Under the pieces are notes generated by a model that saw only the letters and a list, made by a program, of their open reading frames with translations, did no database searches and was not told where the DNA came from. A stretch of 64,000 nucleotides of DNA from Delphinus delphis (taxonomy: Eukaryota > Chordata > Mammalia > Artiodactyla > Delphinidae), in the NCBI RefSeq assembly GCF_949987515.2, contig NC_082684.1:155207124-155271123 (forward strand), in the 5' to 3' direction. Position numbers and translations under genes: made by a program. Position 1 is the first letter of the stretch; every line of letters begins with the position of its first letter. Below are positions 46,691 to 58,690 of the stretch, piece after piece.

Positions 46691-48699
46691 AAACAAAGCA
46701 AAACAAAACCACTTCCTATATAGTTATCGAACAAGGGAATACTTAGATACAATGTAGATTTTCTGCCTTTCATGTTATCTGACTTTGTAAATACTTTCTC
46801 CTTATACTGGATCTTTCTTCATACAATGGATCTTTTAAGATGGAATAAACGACATATTCTTGTCTGTGCCTCATTTGAGTAACTGAGTTCAATTGTTTGC
46901 TCTGAATGTCTCAATTTTGTTTTAAGTGATAGAAGCTCTGAAAAGGTTATATATCTCAGTTAGATTGTGATTGGGTGTTCTTTTTGCATAGATTGGTAAA
47001 GTAAATGATATTAAGTAACTTTATGATTTCAGATGCTCTTAAGTAAACAAAAACAGCAACCATGATCATTCTTCTGTAAAAGGAAGTAACTTATTCTAGT
47101 TTTTTTGTGTGTGTCTTTTAAGACTCCTTATAATGTAGTGTTATCCTAAGAGGGACAGATCTTATTTATTTTTAATTTTATTTTCCATGGAAGCTGTCAG
47201 TCCTTAGAAACAATTTGGCAGCTCACGGCACTTTTTTTTTCCTGCCAGTTCTCAGACGTGTAAAATCATGATAGAGGAAGAGAAGGAAATTGGTTTGATG
47301 GTCTCTGTGATATTAACTGGTTGCTGAGCAGAGACGGTAATCTGTCCTGAGTTCCTACAGGTTTTCAGGGAGTGTTTGCTAAGCTATAAGGAGGTTGTAG
47401 TTGGAATTCCACTGGCTAATTGGCTCTATATTATCACAACTGGAGGCCACTTAGGAAAGGGTGGAGCACACAAAGAACTGTGTGTAATTTATTAGGGTAA
47501 GGTCTGAGTGCCAACTACGTAGACCTCTCAATTCTCTCCTAGATTACTTGAGGATTGAAGCTCTAATTCATCTTACTAATTAATGGATTTAGCTTAGTTG
47601 TTGTAAGTTTAGATTTCGTGCAGGAGCCCAAAGACCGGAAACTACTGTATGTGTCATACATCAGTGATGCACGTAAGTCAACTCGATCTTTTGGAGCCGC
47701 CTGTCTCCCTATGATGGCAGTCCCCCGGCCATCATCTCAAAATCAAGTGACTGTGTCACCTTTCTTCCCTCCCAGGAAAGATCCCTTGACTTAAAAGAAA
47801 GGTGATTGAATCACAGGGCGCATCTGTGCATACCCAAGATCATTTCTTCTGTTTTTCAACTGTTTCAAAAATTGTTTTAACCGTACTGTGGCAAGTTTGG
47901 GGCAACATTCATAAATTTTGTCCTACTTCTTTGTTGGCACACAGCCACGGGTATGGAGCCAGGGCTTTCTTGTGGAAAACTGTCACGTTTGGGGTTTGGG
48001 AGCAATAAAGTTCCTTTTCATGTGTGAGGTCTGGGAGCCCTTCAGCACTTCCTGCTCTGGGGATGTCAACGTTCATCTCCAGTGAGACATGGCAGATGGA
48101 ATCCAGCAAAGCTGTACAGGAAGCCAGGAGATAATCTGGTCTCTGCACGGTGGGCCAGAGCAAGTCCCAAGCCGGCAGGGCCCATGGCAGAGGGCTCAGA
48201 GGAGGCTGCTGCTCCCTTGTCACCTTGGAGAAGACGTATCCCGGCTTCTTTCCTAGGCAGGCTTTGAGAAGGGAGCAGGGGGATATTTGAGAAGTTACTT
48301 CTCTTCTTTTGGGCTCTTTTTCCTGTGTCGACATCGTTCTTTTACTTCCAATTATGTAAAGAGACAATATAGATGGGGCACTTTTCCCATCACTCTGAAG
48401 TAGGGCAAAAAATCTCCAAGCTGGACAATATTTTTACTCTAATCCATTGGTTTCATAGGTCACTGGGGGATATGCCCAGTTGCCATTTGAGGTCATCGGA
48501 AAGAGAGGGGAGAAAAGCATAAAGTTAATCTAACTTGCTGATTGAAGGACAGTTTTTTTTCTCTCTGCTTTTTCAGCTTGCTGGGGGCGTGAGAATATGA
48601 CTTATGGTTCAGGAAGGTAAGTTCTCAAGATAAGGTAGAAAAAACGACTCTCCTAGCGACACGATTGAATTAAGCAAATATCCTCTGAGCACGTTAGAA
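46691..48699. other. Unassigned noncoding stretch
   Basis: About 2 kb with no exon or confident repeat. It contains the longest open frame of the window (152 codons, minus, 47909-48367). That frame has no recognisable domain, is open partly because the segment is G+C-richer, and I do not call it a gene. Confidence 0.5.
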
Positions 48700-49075
48700 A
48701 GTGCTAAGTAAATATTTTGGTGTACAGTTCCATGAGTTTTAACACGTGCATAGATTCTTGTAACTACCACCAGAATACAGAACAATTCCAACGCAGCCCA
48801 AATACTGCATCACTGTGACCCTCTGTGGGCAGATGCTCCCCTCGCCCAACTCCACCTTTATTCTCTGGATTTGGTAGAGAGTCCTTTGATATACCTGACA
48901 CCAGGAACACTATCCATAAGGGGGAAAACAATGAATAAACTGGACTTCATCTGAGTTAAAAAGCTTACTCCTTGAGGAAAACAGCGAAGAGTGGAAAGCC
49001 AAGCCACGGACTGGGAGAAAACACTTGCAAATCACCCATCAGACAAATGTTCATGGCACTTCGAGTGAGAGGAAA
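48700..49075 (-). mobile_element. L1 with inverted 5' part (twin-primed), copy 1
   Basis: 48705-48875 is antisense L1 3' UTR ('tgtacagttccatgagtttt', 'aacacgtgcatagattcttg'). 48880-49060 is L1 ORF2 3' sequence in sense orientation ('gacaccaggaacactatcca', 'aaactggacttcatctgagt', 'ggactgggagaaaacacttg'). On the minus strand this is inverted ORF2 followed by forward 3' UTR, the order twin priming yields. Old; no poly-A tail or target-site duplication remains visible. Confidence 0.75.
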
Positions 49076-49149
49076 TTGAATAAGGCATGATCTTTTTTCT
49101 ACAAGAAATGGTAGTGAAGGGCAGCCAGAGATCAATATGTAATAAACTA

Positions 49150-49380
49150 TATATGAAGAAGGATGTGACTAATGCTAAAATCACGGGAGTACATCAACGA
49201 TACAGCAGTATTTGAGGCGGGGAGGGGGCTTTGTTCCAGCTTGGGAAATTAAGGATGGCTTCATGGGGGGCATGGAAACTGGTGGGAGGGGGTGTTCCAG
49301 AGGAGAGATTCATGGAAGAAAAGCTAGAGAAGTGAGAAAATACAGGGCATAAACGGGAAAAAGCAAGTAGTCTACTCTGG
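49150..49380 (-). mobile_element. Probable L2 fragment, antisense
   Basis: 'aggatggcttcatggggggc' and 'tggaaactggtgggag' followed by 'gtgttccagaggagagattc' resemble antisense L2 blocks. Confidence 0.5.
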
Positions 49381-49686
49381 TCGGCTCCTGTGTCACTTCC
49401 ACTTCACCGATGGCGGGAGGAGAATGAATACAGACCTTCTCAGCTTCTAGTACATCTTCTAATGAGCCTATCCTTCAATATTTATCCCTTCCTAGGCCAC
49501 AAGGATAAAAAGGCAGCTCATAAGTAGAAGTTGCTCCCAAAGAATAGACTCCCTGGTTTTTGCTGAAACAAAGAAAACCGTTAAGGGTCATTGAAAACCA
49601 ACTGAACTGTTCGGATGGTCCATTAGAAATGCAAATGTTAACTGCTCTGTGATAAGCATAATAAACAAAACAAGGAAACCATTTAG

Positions 49687-49690
<4 letters not shown>
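49381..49690. other. Unassigned noncoding stretch
   Basis: Nothing recognised. Confidence 0.4.
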
Positions 49691-49722
<32 letters not shown>

Positions 49723-49898
49723 AGTACGCGGGCCTCTCTCTGTTGTGGCCTCTCCCGTTGCAGACGCGCAGGCTCAGTGGTCATGGCTCATGGGCCCAGC
49801 CTCTCCGCGGCATATGGGATCTTCCCGGACTGGGGCACGAACCCGTGTCCCCTGCATCGGCAGGTGGACTCTCAACCACTGCGCCACCAGGGAAGCCC
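49691..49898 (-). mobile_element. CHR-type SINE, inverted, with internal deletion
   Basis: T30 start, 'gcagtacgcgggcctctctc', and end 'caccagggaagccc'. Relative to the other copies here, about 15 bases are missing between 'cccgttgc' and 'agacgcgcaggctcag' (near 49761). Imperfect flank match '(t)agaagg'/'(t)cgaagg'. Confidence 0.96.
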
Positions 49899-50454
49899 TT
49901 CGAAGGTATTTTTCAGACATTTAGGCTTTGATTAGTTATAAAGGCAGAGAAAAAGACCCAGCAGTTTGATCCTATTTGTCTGCAGATGGAGTCAATAATC
50001 TTAATAGTTTTGAAAGGTCCTGAATGTCTTGGGTCTCTTAGACACCTGCCACGGCTCCTTTGTGGTTAGACAACCTGTAATGGGACCAGTTTCCCCAAGT
50101 CATTTTTCCTGTGTACCATCAGGCTTAGATATAAATGAAACATAGGCTTCTGTAATACTTAAGCATCTTTTCTACTGGGCAACATTCCTGAAAGAACTGA
50201 TTCTTTTGCTGCTGGTCAACTGTTGAAACAAGCATAGAATTAGCATTTAAATTATGTTAAACAGTGGAGGAGTGTCAGAATATAAACTTATGCCACTTTC
50301 ATGTTTTAGATAGATGTCAGGCTTAACGGCTGCTTTTTAATTCTGTTTTATACCTTCTTTAATACAAATAAGATTGTATGCATTGAAAAGCTCTGATTCA
50401 TGTCATTTACATTCATTTTCCTTCAGATATATTAGATGTGAAAGAGATTTTTCA
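49899..50454. other. Unassigned noncoding stretch
   Basis: Nothing recognised. Confidence 0.45.
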
Positions 50455-51310
50455 AGAATTTACATTTTTGAGTGTGTATAGTACTGTGTGTTTTAACATG
50501 TGCATAGATTCTTGTAACCTCCCACTGCAAACAAGATACAGAATAGATCCAACCCCCCCAAATTATTCCCTTTTTTCTGACCCTTTTTAGATAAGCCCCC
50601 TGCCCCGTGATTTTGGCAAACACTATTAATAAATGAAAAATTGATAAATTGAATTTCATCAAAAATTTAAAAATTTGCTCTTCAAAGAACACAGTTAAGA
50701 GGTTGAAAAGGCAAGTACAGATTGAGAGAAAACATTTGTAAATCATGTATCAACCAAGATCGTATATCCAGAAAAAAGAACTCTTGAAACTCAACAGGAA
50801 TTGAATAAACAACCCAGTTAAAAAAGGGGCAAAAGCTTAGAACAAAGACTTCACCAAGAAGATAAAAGGCAGGCAAAGCAGCAAATGAAAAGATCATTAG
50901 TCATTAAGGCCATATAAATTAAAACCACACTGTGATACCATTATACACCTATTAGAACCAATAAATAAAAATTACTGATGATACAAATTGATAGCGAATG
51001 TGGAGCACCTGGAACGCAGAATGGTACAGTTACTCTGGAAAACAGGCTGAGACATCCCATGTGACTCCACAACCCCACTTCCAGGAATTTATGTTAGAGA
51101 AATGAAAACTTAGATTCATACTAAAATCTGTACGTGTTTATAGCAGCATTATTCATAATCACCAAAATCTGGAAACCACTCAAATGCTTGTCAAAGGCTG
51201 AATGGGTAACCAAATTATGGTACATCCATAACATGAAATACAAGAAATAATATAGCTGAATCTCAAGATAATGATGCTGAGTAAAAGAAGTTATATTCCA
51301 TTTAGGGCTA
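50455..51310 (-). mobile_element. L1 with inverted 5' part (twin-primed), copy 2
   Basis: 50460-50600: antisense L1 3' UTR ('ttttaacatgtgcatagatt', 'cttgtaacctcccactgc'). 50612-51310: L1 ORF2 C-terminal part in sense ('attgataaattgaatttcat', 'gctcttcaaagaacacagtt', 'tggtacagttactctggaaa', 'cccacttccaggaatttatg', 'ggtacatccataacatgaaa', 'aatgatgctgagtaaaagaa'). The reading frame is broken many times. Structure as in copy 1 but with a longer inverted part. Confidence 0.85.
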
Positions 51311-51442
51311 ATGAGTAACCTCTTCCTTTAAGGAATATCTCCTCTCATTCTGCTTATGAAACATCTTTTTCTTCCCCCTCTCCTCTCAGGCCTCAAATTA
51401 TTCCTGCTTCTGTCCTGAAAATCTCATTTGTGCGTATTTTGG

Positions 51443-52540
51443 GTATCTTTTGCTACATAAAAAATCACCCCAAACTTAGTGGCATAACACAACCACCTTT
51501 TTATTATTCTCATGGATTCTGTAGGTGAGGACTTGTCTTCGCCCTGAGACCACATTTTCCTGACAGCACCTAGGATTTGATCTTTGCTCTGAGGCTATTT
51601 CTTACTTTGAGGACACTTTACTAGCTGTTACAATCTCTCCAAATTTGCTAGTTGTTACATTTCCTCCAACCTCTATGTTTCCTTCAAATTATAGTCAAAA
51701 ACAAAGTAATTAATTCTTTAGCTTATGTCTTTTACTCTTTCATTTTATTTTAGGGTGTTAAAAGTGAGGGGACAGCTTTAACACTCTTCCTAAAATTCCT
51801 CTTACCTTGATCATTGAATTTAGTATGTATTCTCTTTCTTTCAAGCTGTCTCTGATAGCTTCCATGAGGCCCACGAGGCTTTTGTCTGTCACTGGGTTCT
51901 AAAACCAGTGCCATAACTTTTAGATTTTGTTATAGCAGAACCCACTTCTAGGTACCAAATGCAGTTCCAGTTATTGCTGTAACCACCCTAAGCTGGGAGT
52001 TGTGAAGCTTCAACCATTTTGCTGTGCTCATGTACTCTCTGGGTCAGGAATTAGAGTGGATTATGGTGAGGACAGCTTACCCCTGTTCCATGTTACCTTA
52101 TCAGGAACCTGTTGATGGCTGGGATATGATTCCAACAATGGGAGCTTGAGATCATCTGAAAGCTTCTTCACTCACTTCTCTGGGTCTTGGACTAGGATGA
52201 CTTGAAGGTTGGTTTCATCCAAGTCTCAACCCAAGCATCTAGATACATCGTCTCCATGTGACTGAAGTTTCTTACATCATGGCAGCTGGGAACATCCAAC
52301 GAGTTAGGATGCCAAGAGAAGCAGGCGGAAGTTGCATCACATTTATGACTTAGCTCCGGATATTATTGATACATCTTCTGCTCTCTGCAGCTTGGTACAC
52401 CCCTCTCCCCTCCAGCCATTAAAGTCTTTCCTTCAGAGCAGTTGTAAGTCTTTCCAGACTCTTGAGTAGGGGACATAGATCTCACCTCTCATTGGAAAAA
52501 ATGTCAAAGAATTAAGAATGGTGTTTAAAAACTCCCACAG
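51443..52540. mobile_element. LTR-like/MaLR-like old repeat(s)
   Basis: 'gctacataaaaaatcacccc', 'aaacttagtggcataacaca' start a familiar mammalian repeat. A second start-like point lies near 51950 ('ccagttattgctgtaaccac'), and 'gtctccatgtgactgaagtt', 'aagagaagcaggcggaagtt' and 'aaaaaatgtcaaagaattaa' complete it near 52540. Family name uncertain; possibly two nested or adjacent copies. Confidence 0.55.
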
Positions 52541-53124
52541 TGCCCACAGCTGTACCCATCCTCCCAGAGATCAAGTTATCTCTAGCCTGGACTTTTCTCC
52601 TGAACACTAGGCCCACAATTCACACGTCTTATAAATATTTTACTTAAATTCACCAGCATCAACAACAAACAGAAATGGACCCACCTAGAATCATATTTCA
52701 GAGCGTCTATCCCAAGAAGAGTACATAAGTCTATTCAACACAAGGTGATTTAAAATACCAAAAATTCATAAGTAAGCAAAATGCCCAGCGATAAAAGAAA
52801 CTGTGAAGTCAGCTCAAATATATCCACTGGATGAGATGGAAGATATCCATGAAAAATGATAAGTATGAAGATTATGTAGCAATGTCTTTGAAATATCACG
52901 TCATGAAAAAAAAAAGAGCATCTTGTGATGGACACTTCCACTGCAATTAAAAGCAAGAAGATGTACATAAAAATATCATAAGAAAAATTGTCGAGGATCA
53001 TTGTGTTGGGAAAGGTGACATTACGAATGATTTATTTTTCCTCCTCTCTTCCTCCCATTTTCCTTTCTGGTATTATATTACTTTAACAACCTAAAAAAGT
53101 ATTTTTAAAATTCAAAACCAAAAC
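52541..53124. other. Unassigned noncoding stretch
   Basis: Nothing recognised; an open minus frame at 52750-53001 is AT-rich and without a domain. Confidence 0.45.
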
Positions 53125-53290
53125 GATCTGTCCCAAACTGAACTTGTCATTTCATACCTCCTGCCATTCCCCCCACCCCTCCTTTTTTTTCTTTCCTTGA
53201 CTCTCAATTAAAGCCATTATCATCCTCTTACTGGTCCAGGCTAGATACTCAGAGTCATCATTCTGACCTTTTTATTCATTTATTTTTTAA
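53125..53290 (+). mobile_element. L2 fragment, sense
   Basis: 'cccaaactgaacttgtcatt', 'ccccacccctcc' and 'actcagagtcatcattctga' follow the L2 'aaaactgaactcctgatctt...gagtcatccttgact' path. Confidence 0.65.
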
Positions 53291-53444
53291 CAGTATTTAT
53301 GTACAGTTAACCTCTGAATACCCCGAATTCTACTTCTCCAATATCTTTGCAATTATAAAATAATATATGGAATTATAAATTATAAAATAATTAATGGAAT
53401 AGGCATAAAATTATTTCTAGAATTATATAGAACTATACTAATAT

Positions 53445-53660
53445 CTACCAGGTTCCAATCCCCACTTCACTGCTTACTCTCTGAGTGAGCCTGGACAGGT
53501 TTCTCAGTCTTCCTAAACATCAGTTTCCTTATCTGGAGTGTGAGGATAGCATACGTGTCCTGTACATAATTTTGCAAGAGTTAAATTATACGATATATGT
53601 AATGGCTAATACAGTGTCTGGAATCAACTAGGCACTTAATAAGTGGCAATTATTGTACGC
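53445..53660 (+). mobile_element. MIR SINE
   Basis: 'ccaatccccacttcactgct', 'ctgagtgagcctggacaggt', 'catcagtttccttatctgga', 'caagagttaaattatacgat' and 'aggcacttaataagtggcaa'. Confidence 0.88.
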
Positions 53661-55797
53661 AATGTAAGAATCTTCAACTATAACTGTTTGTACTCACATG
53701 ATTTCCTAGCACCTCAATGAGAAAAGCAAACACACAAAACCACACACACATTTAAAAGCAGGATTCTATATCGAAATAACTGTATCTAAGTATTTCTCAC
53801 TCATTCTCTAATACAACCAATCAGCCTCAGGTGGCTGTAAAACAAGTTTACCATCAGAAATAAGATGCACAGAAAAATCAATAGCCTTGTGGTCAATATT
53901 AATCTCCCATCAATGAAGGCCCATATCTTTCACTCTTTATGGTAATTGTCCCAGTGATCTACTTAAAGTGCTTAAAATACTTAGAGGGGCCTGCTGATAG
54001 CATCTTATCCAGGCTCTGAGCAGCAGTGTCAAGGAACACCCAGGAGCTGGGGCTGGTTCTCCTGCTGTTTAATTGGACAAAGGGTCTTTGGGTGTCACAG
54101 ACACCAGACTGTGTTTGCCGATGGGTCTGACTTCCCTCCTTCCTCTCCGAGATGAGGGTGGTTGTCCTTTCTTCTTCTGAGGCGTTCAGGGTTCACTGAA
54201 ACAAAATAGGCCTGGGCTCAGCTCACCACTTAAGCCAGTGTTGTTAGGAATCTCATTGTATGCAGTCTAGGAGGCTTCGACATTAAATTACTCCGCTGGC
54301 AGCAAATGAGACCCCTCTCCTCCACGGAAGTCTATTAATATGCACACTTAGAGCTTATTGGCGTTGACGGCTGTTGTCCAAATAGCTCAGTTTCACTTCC
54401 AATAAAAGCCTACTATTCCCATAGAAATCTTGCTTCCATCAACTGACTTGCATTGTTCTCCAAATTAACATCAAGTTTAGGAATTTAAAGATCTACCGTC
54501 AGTGGGTTAATTTTGGTTCAAGACGCTTTGCCGAGAATGAAGACATGGTCTATGAAGGGTGATATCCTCCTTCCTAGCTATACCTTGTCTTCTTTTCTTT
54601 CTCAGCAGCTGACCCCCACTCCCACCTTAAATACCATTGTACCACCATGGAGGTCATGGAGGCAAGAATCCTTCCTGAGCTTGGTGCTTCCAGTAATTAT
54701 GAAAAAGCACACTTATTTTTGAAGCTGAGAACCCATATAAGGCATTTGTAATTGGACAGTGATGCCCCAGTATAACCCACACACATACATATAGTTGTGC
54801 AAAAATTTAATGTCTAATGCACTTGTTCATTTTCAATTGTCTTTTAGATTTTATATGAACAGACTAATTCAGAAATATACAGGAGATCTCACCTTCTATA
54901 TGCCTATATTCTATTTTAGTTAGTCGACCACATCCATTTTTATTTTATATTTTACCCAAACCTTTCCAAGTGGAACATGCTGTTTGAAATCATAATGACA
55001 GGCATTACTTTGATGTTACTTTTTATCTTTAACTTAGCCATCATTCACAGCTGCTTCTGCTTCGACTGAACAAGGCACTTAAAAAAGGGAAGATATTATA
55101 TAAATTAAATTTTCATTTGTCTGTAACTTATCAAAAGATTGCACCAGTTCTGATTTACAGTTAGGATTGGAAATTAACTTCAAAGGGCAAGAAATGGAAA
55201 AGTGGAGGCATATTCTTTCATGGCTTATTACTGAAAAGGGAGAAGTGATGTAATGATAACAAAAAGGTTTCTCCTCTTGAACAATAGAAGAAATATCAAT
55301 TCCTCTTGTACCTGTGTGTTTATATCCATTTATAAGCTTTGTCTACCTCTTAACCCTTTGAACTCATAACTACAATGCAAACAACTCCTATGATACAATC
55401 ATTATAGAACTATGGCGTAACAGAAATTAGAGCTTGGAGACACATCAAGAGACCAAAAAAGGCCAGCCTACTGCTTTCAGGGAGATGTAGTATTAATAGA
55501 ACCATTTCTAGATGTGACACAGATCAGAGAGTTTACCTGTCCAACTTACACCTGATTAGTGGTAAAGTGAACCTGGAACCAAGTCATCTCATTCATCCTC
55601 GTTCAGTACTCTTCCCATTACTACGCAGGACCTAATTTTGCACTCCTCCAAGATCTCACATTTGATAAACCCCATCTGCAAACACTCCCTCTTTACTTGA
55701 CACCTCTTCCATCCTCTGTGCCCACTCACTTTCTTTTTTGCTTCTCAAGCTTGTCCCCCTTCCATTCTTCTCCCCTGAGTAGAATCCAAAAATCTAT
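53661..55797. other. Unassigned stretch, repeat-poor at 53930-54480
   Basis: No gene or repeat recognised. 53930-54480 is repeat-free with mixed composition and is a candidate for conserved noncoding sequence (see findings). A possible decayed L2 lies around 55600-55720. Confidence 0.45.
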
Positions 55798-55912
55798 GGG
55801 ACTTCCCTGGTGGTCCAGTCTTAAGATTCCGTGCTACCAATGCAGGGGGCGCTGGTTCAATCCCTGGTTGGGGAACTAAGATCGCACATGTCCTGCAGCG
55901 GGGCAAAAAAAA
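55798..55912 (+). mobile_element. Short CHR-1-like SINE
   Basis: Head 'gggacttccctggtggtcca', 'gcagggggcgctggttcaat', 'ccctggttggggaactaaga' and tail 'ggggcaaaaaaaa'. Flanks 'tccaaaaatctat' and 'tccccaagtctgt' agree at 9 of 13 positions, a decayed target-site duplication. Confidence 0.92.
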
Positions 55913-57009
55913 GTCCCCAAGTCTGTGCCACCAGCCACTTATGTAACACCCTCAATAAAATTCTAGACTCCTCCTTTTTTTTTTTTTTTTTTGCACACTG
56001 TCTTTATCCTCTGATGACGTCCATCATTGACTTTGTCATTTGCTGCCCTGACAGCACATATCCTCATAACTTTCATGACCCTAGACACTTTTGTCAGTGT
56101 GGGTCCCTTCCTTCATTAAAAAACATTAAAGCATATTTTATGACTGCTTTGGTATAAAGATAAAGATAATCTTCCACGCTGAAAGTTCATTATTCCCCCC
56201 TCTGATCTTAAAAGAAATTAAAACATTTTCCTGGACCCCTTAAAAGTATTAGAGGGAGTAGGCTCAGTATGTACTCTACCTGATGGATTAGTTGGCCTGG
56301 AGTTAAACCATGGAAAAGCATAGATTCGATCCTGTGCAGCATTAAACTTTTCTAGTCTATTTCTAGTCCATGCTTCTTACCGATATACACAGTCAAAAGA
56401 AAGACACTCAGACGTGCACAAAATGGACGCTTCTCTCTATTCTTTGAAAAAAGTCAATATTGACTTTGAAAATCAGTGACGAATAGAGTGATAAGTGATG
56501 AAACCCAAAGTTGCAAGGGTTCAGGCGAGAATACGATTATGAAATGATAGGCAATCTGTGTTCTCTTTATAGTACTTCCAGTATTTTCTGATTTTTAAAC
56601 ATGTATTATACATTTTAAAAATCAAAAAATTGACTTCCAAGAAAAGAAGTGGTGAAGAGAGCATGGAAGAAACCAGAAGTTTAACTATGAATCTAAGAGA
56701 GAGAGAGGAAATAGTACGCACAAAGGAAACTTTTAGCCTGATAAGTATTAGGGAATAAACATCAGATGACCACCTGGCTGCTCTCAAAGCCCAGTTAAAA
56801 TTAATTCTGCACAGGATCGAATTCTAGCTTCTGAGGCTCTCTTTTTCCTTATCAGTATCTCTGGCATTTCTCGCTCACACGTACATATAAAGACATATCC
56901 ATATTTTATTGAAAGACAGAACTTGGAAAAGGAAACCAGCAGGAAGTGTATTTTTATTTTCTGTTCTTGGCAAGTAAGTACATCAAATTCTTCATGATTT
57001 AGTAGGAAG
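55913..57009. other. Unassigned noncoding stretch
   Basis: T18 run at 55975-55992. A perfect 16-bp inverted repeat joins 56324-56339 to 56807-56822. No gene seen. Confidence 0.45.
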
Positions 57010-57140
57010 AACATTTGGTTTGGAGCTAGGAAAACTTGATTTCTGTCCCAAATCTCTTATGTATTAATTGGGTAACCTTGGGGAAGTCATGTCTTCTCTG
57101 TATTTCAGCTTTATTATCTATGAAATGAGCCCAACAATAC
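57010..57140 (+). mobile_element. MIR SINE fragment
   Basis: 'tttggtttggagctaggaaa', 'attgggtaaccttggggaag', 'ttctctgtatttcagcttta' and 'atctatgaaatgagcc'. Confidence 0.82.
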
Positions 57141-57320
57141 TTTATTTGCCTAAAGGGAAAAAGTTAAGCAACGTAATCTTTTGAAAGCCCATCCAACATC
57201 ATCTGATGCAACAATTGCAATGAATGGGTGAATATTTTTAATTGACCAAGACTGTTTATTATCTGCTAGGTTATCACTTGAAAAATATATCATTTCCACA
57301 TAATGTCGTCTGTGACACTT

Positions 57321-57371
57321 AACTATAATTATAGTTCCAATGTGGATATATATGGATACATATATCCACAT
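57321..57371. repeat. Two adjacent palindromes
   Basis: 57321-57336 is a perfect 16-bp palindrome (AACTATAATTATAGTT). 57341-57351 and 57360-57370 are perfect 11-bp inverted arms (TGTGGATATAT) around an 8-base loop. Confidence 0.9.
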
Positions 57372-57599
57372 ATATTTTATAACAACAATTTTTTTGTGTG
57401 TGGTAAGTTTGGGTCACATTACATATTTTTTAAAGTTGCTAAATTCTATTAAACATAAATATTAGAAAGAGTAATTAATCTTGAGTATATAGTTGATAAA
57501 TGTGATCTTTATCAAAATCTTAGGTCAATTACAATGTACTTTGGTTTCTTGATTGTAAATATCAGATAGTCCCTAAATATAAATTTTCTATAATTTGAA

Positions 57600-57700
57600 A
57601 TTCAATTTTAGGAACATTTAATATGTGCCTAAAAGGTGCAAATTACTTTCTAGATGCTAAACATAGAAAGGTGAGTAAAACACTGTTCTAGCAGAAAGAT
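57600..57700 (-). mobile_element. Possible L2 3' end fragment
   Basis: 'aacatttaatatgtgcctaa' and 'actttctagatgctaaacat' are L2-like in reverse; short and weak. Confidence 0.4.
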
Positions 57701-57999
57701 GAGATGCAAAAGACTGTGAAACTGGACTAAGTATATATTTGAAAGAAAAAAAAAAAGACTTGGGAGTTTAAGAATTGGAGAAAACCCATTCTTTTGGAAA
57801 TATCACTAAAAGACAGGTGAACTACGTAGTATTTGTTGATTTCTGTTTTAAAATTTTAACGCCTATTTATTGTAAAGAATGTATGCTTAAAACGTAATGT
57901 CAAAAGTACTTTCTAAACTGGTTATGTAACTTTATGCCCCTATCACCTATGTATGGAATTGTTAATTTCCTCCTATTCTTTCAACAATGACAACTATCC

Positions 58000-58240
58000 C
58001 ATTTTTATGATTTTCAATGGCATTTTAGTTGGATAGAAGAATACTATTTGTATCTAATTTCGGTTTTATTTTTAACACCTTTATTAGTGCTATTTGAAAT
58101 TCTTTATATATGTGTCAGGCTTTTACGTTTCTTCTTCTTCTGTAAATTACTTGCTCATGCTTTCTGCCCACTTTACCACTAGAATATTAGTCTTTCATTT
58201 GTTGATTTATGACTGTTTTGTATCTGAGGTTGCTGTTGTG
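58000..58240 (-). mobile_element. Probable L1M 3' UTR remnant
   Basis: 'aaattctttatatatgtgtc', 'cttcttctgtaaattacttg' and 'ctcatgctttctgcccactt' resemble antisense L1M 3' UTR. Confidence 0.6.
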
Positions 58241-58329
58241 AAGGGAAAATTCTTTCCCTTATGTTTTCTAACGGGTATCTATAGCCTACGTGGAAGCTGT
58301 AGATTATTTTTTAAGGCTTTTTTTTTTTT

Positions 58330-58690
58330 TTTTGGAGCAGTTTCAGGTTTACAACAAATTGAGAGGAAGGACAGAGATTTCCTGTGCACCCTCTGCCCCC
58401 AGGCACGTATTACCACCCCATTATCAACATCACTCACCAGATGGGTATATTTTTTACCAGGAATGAACCTTCATTAACATTTCATCGTCACTCAAAATCC
58501 ATAGTTAGCTTAGGGTTTACTCATGGTGTGTACATTCTGTGGGTTTGGACAAAGGTACCATGACATATATTCATCATTATATCATAAAGAGTACTTTCAC
58601 TGCCCTAGAAATCCTCTGCCCTCTGACTATTCATTCCTTCGACCCCTGGCAACCATGGATCTTTTCATTGTCTCCCAAATTTTACTTTGT
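58330..58690 (-). mobile_element. L1M 3' UTR, antisense
   Basis: 'gagcagtttcaggtttacaa', 'caaattgagaggaaggacag', 'catcactcaccagatgggta', 'ttctgtgggtttggacaaag' and 'ctgccctagaaatcctctgc' match an old L1 3' UTR well. Two open frames inside it are artefacts. Confidence 0.9.

Noticed and set aside
47909..48367. 152-codon open frame, the longest in the window (minus strand)
   Set aside because: No recognisable domain, no splice or start context, and overlapped by an antisense open frame. Length is within chance for a G+C-richer patch.
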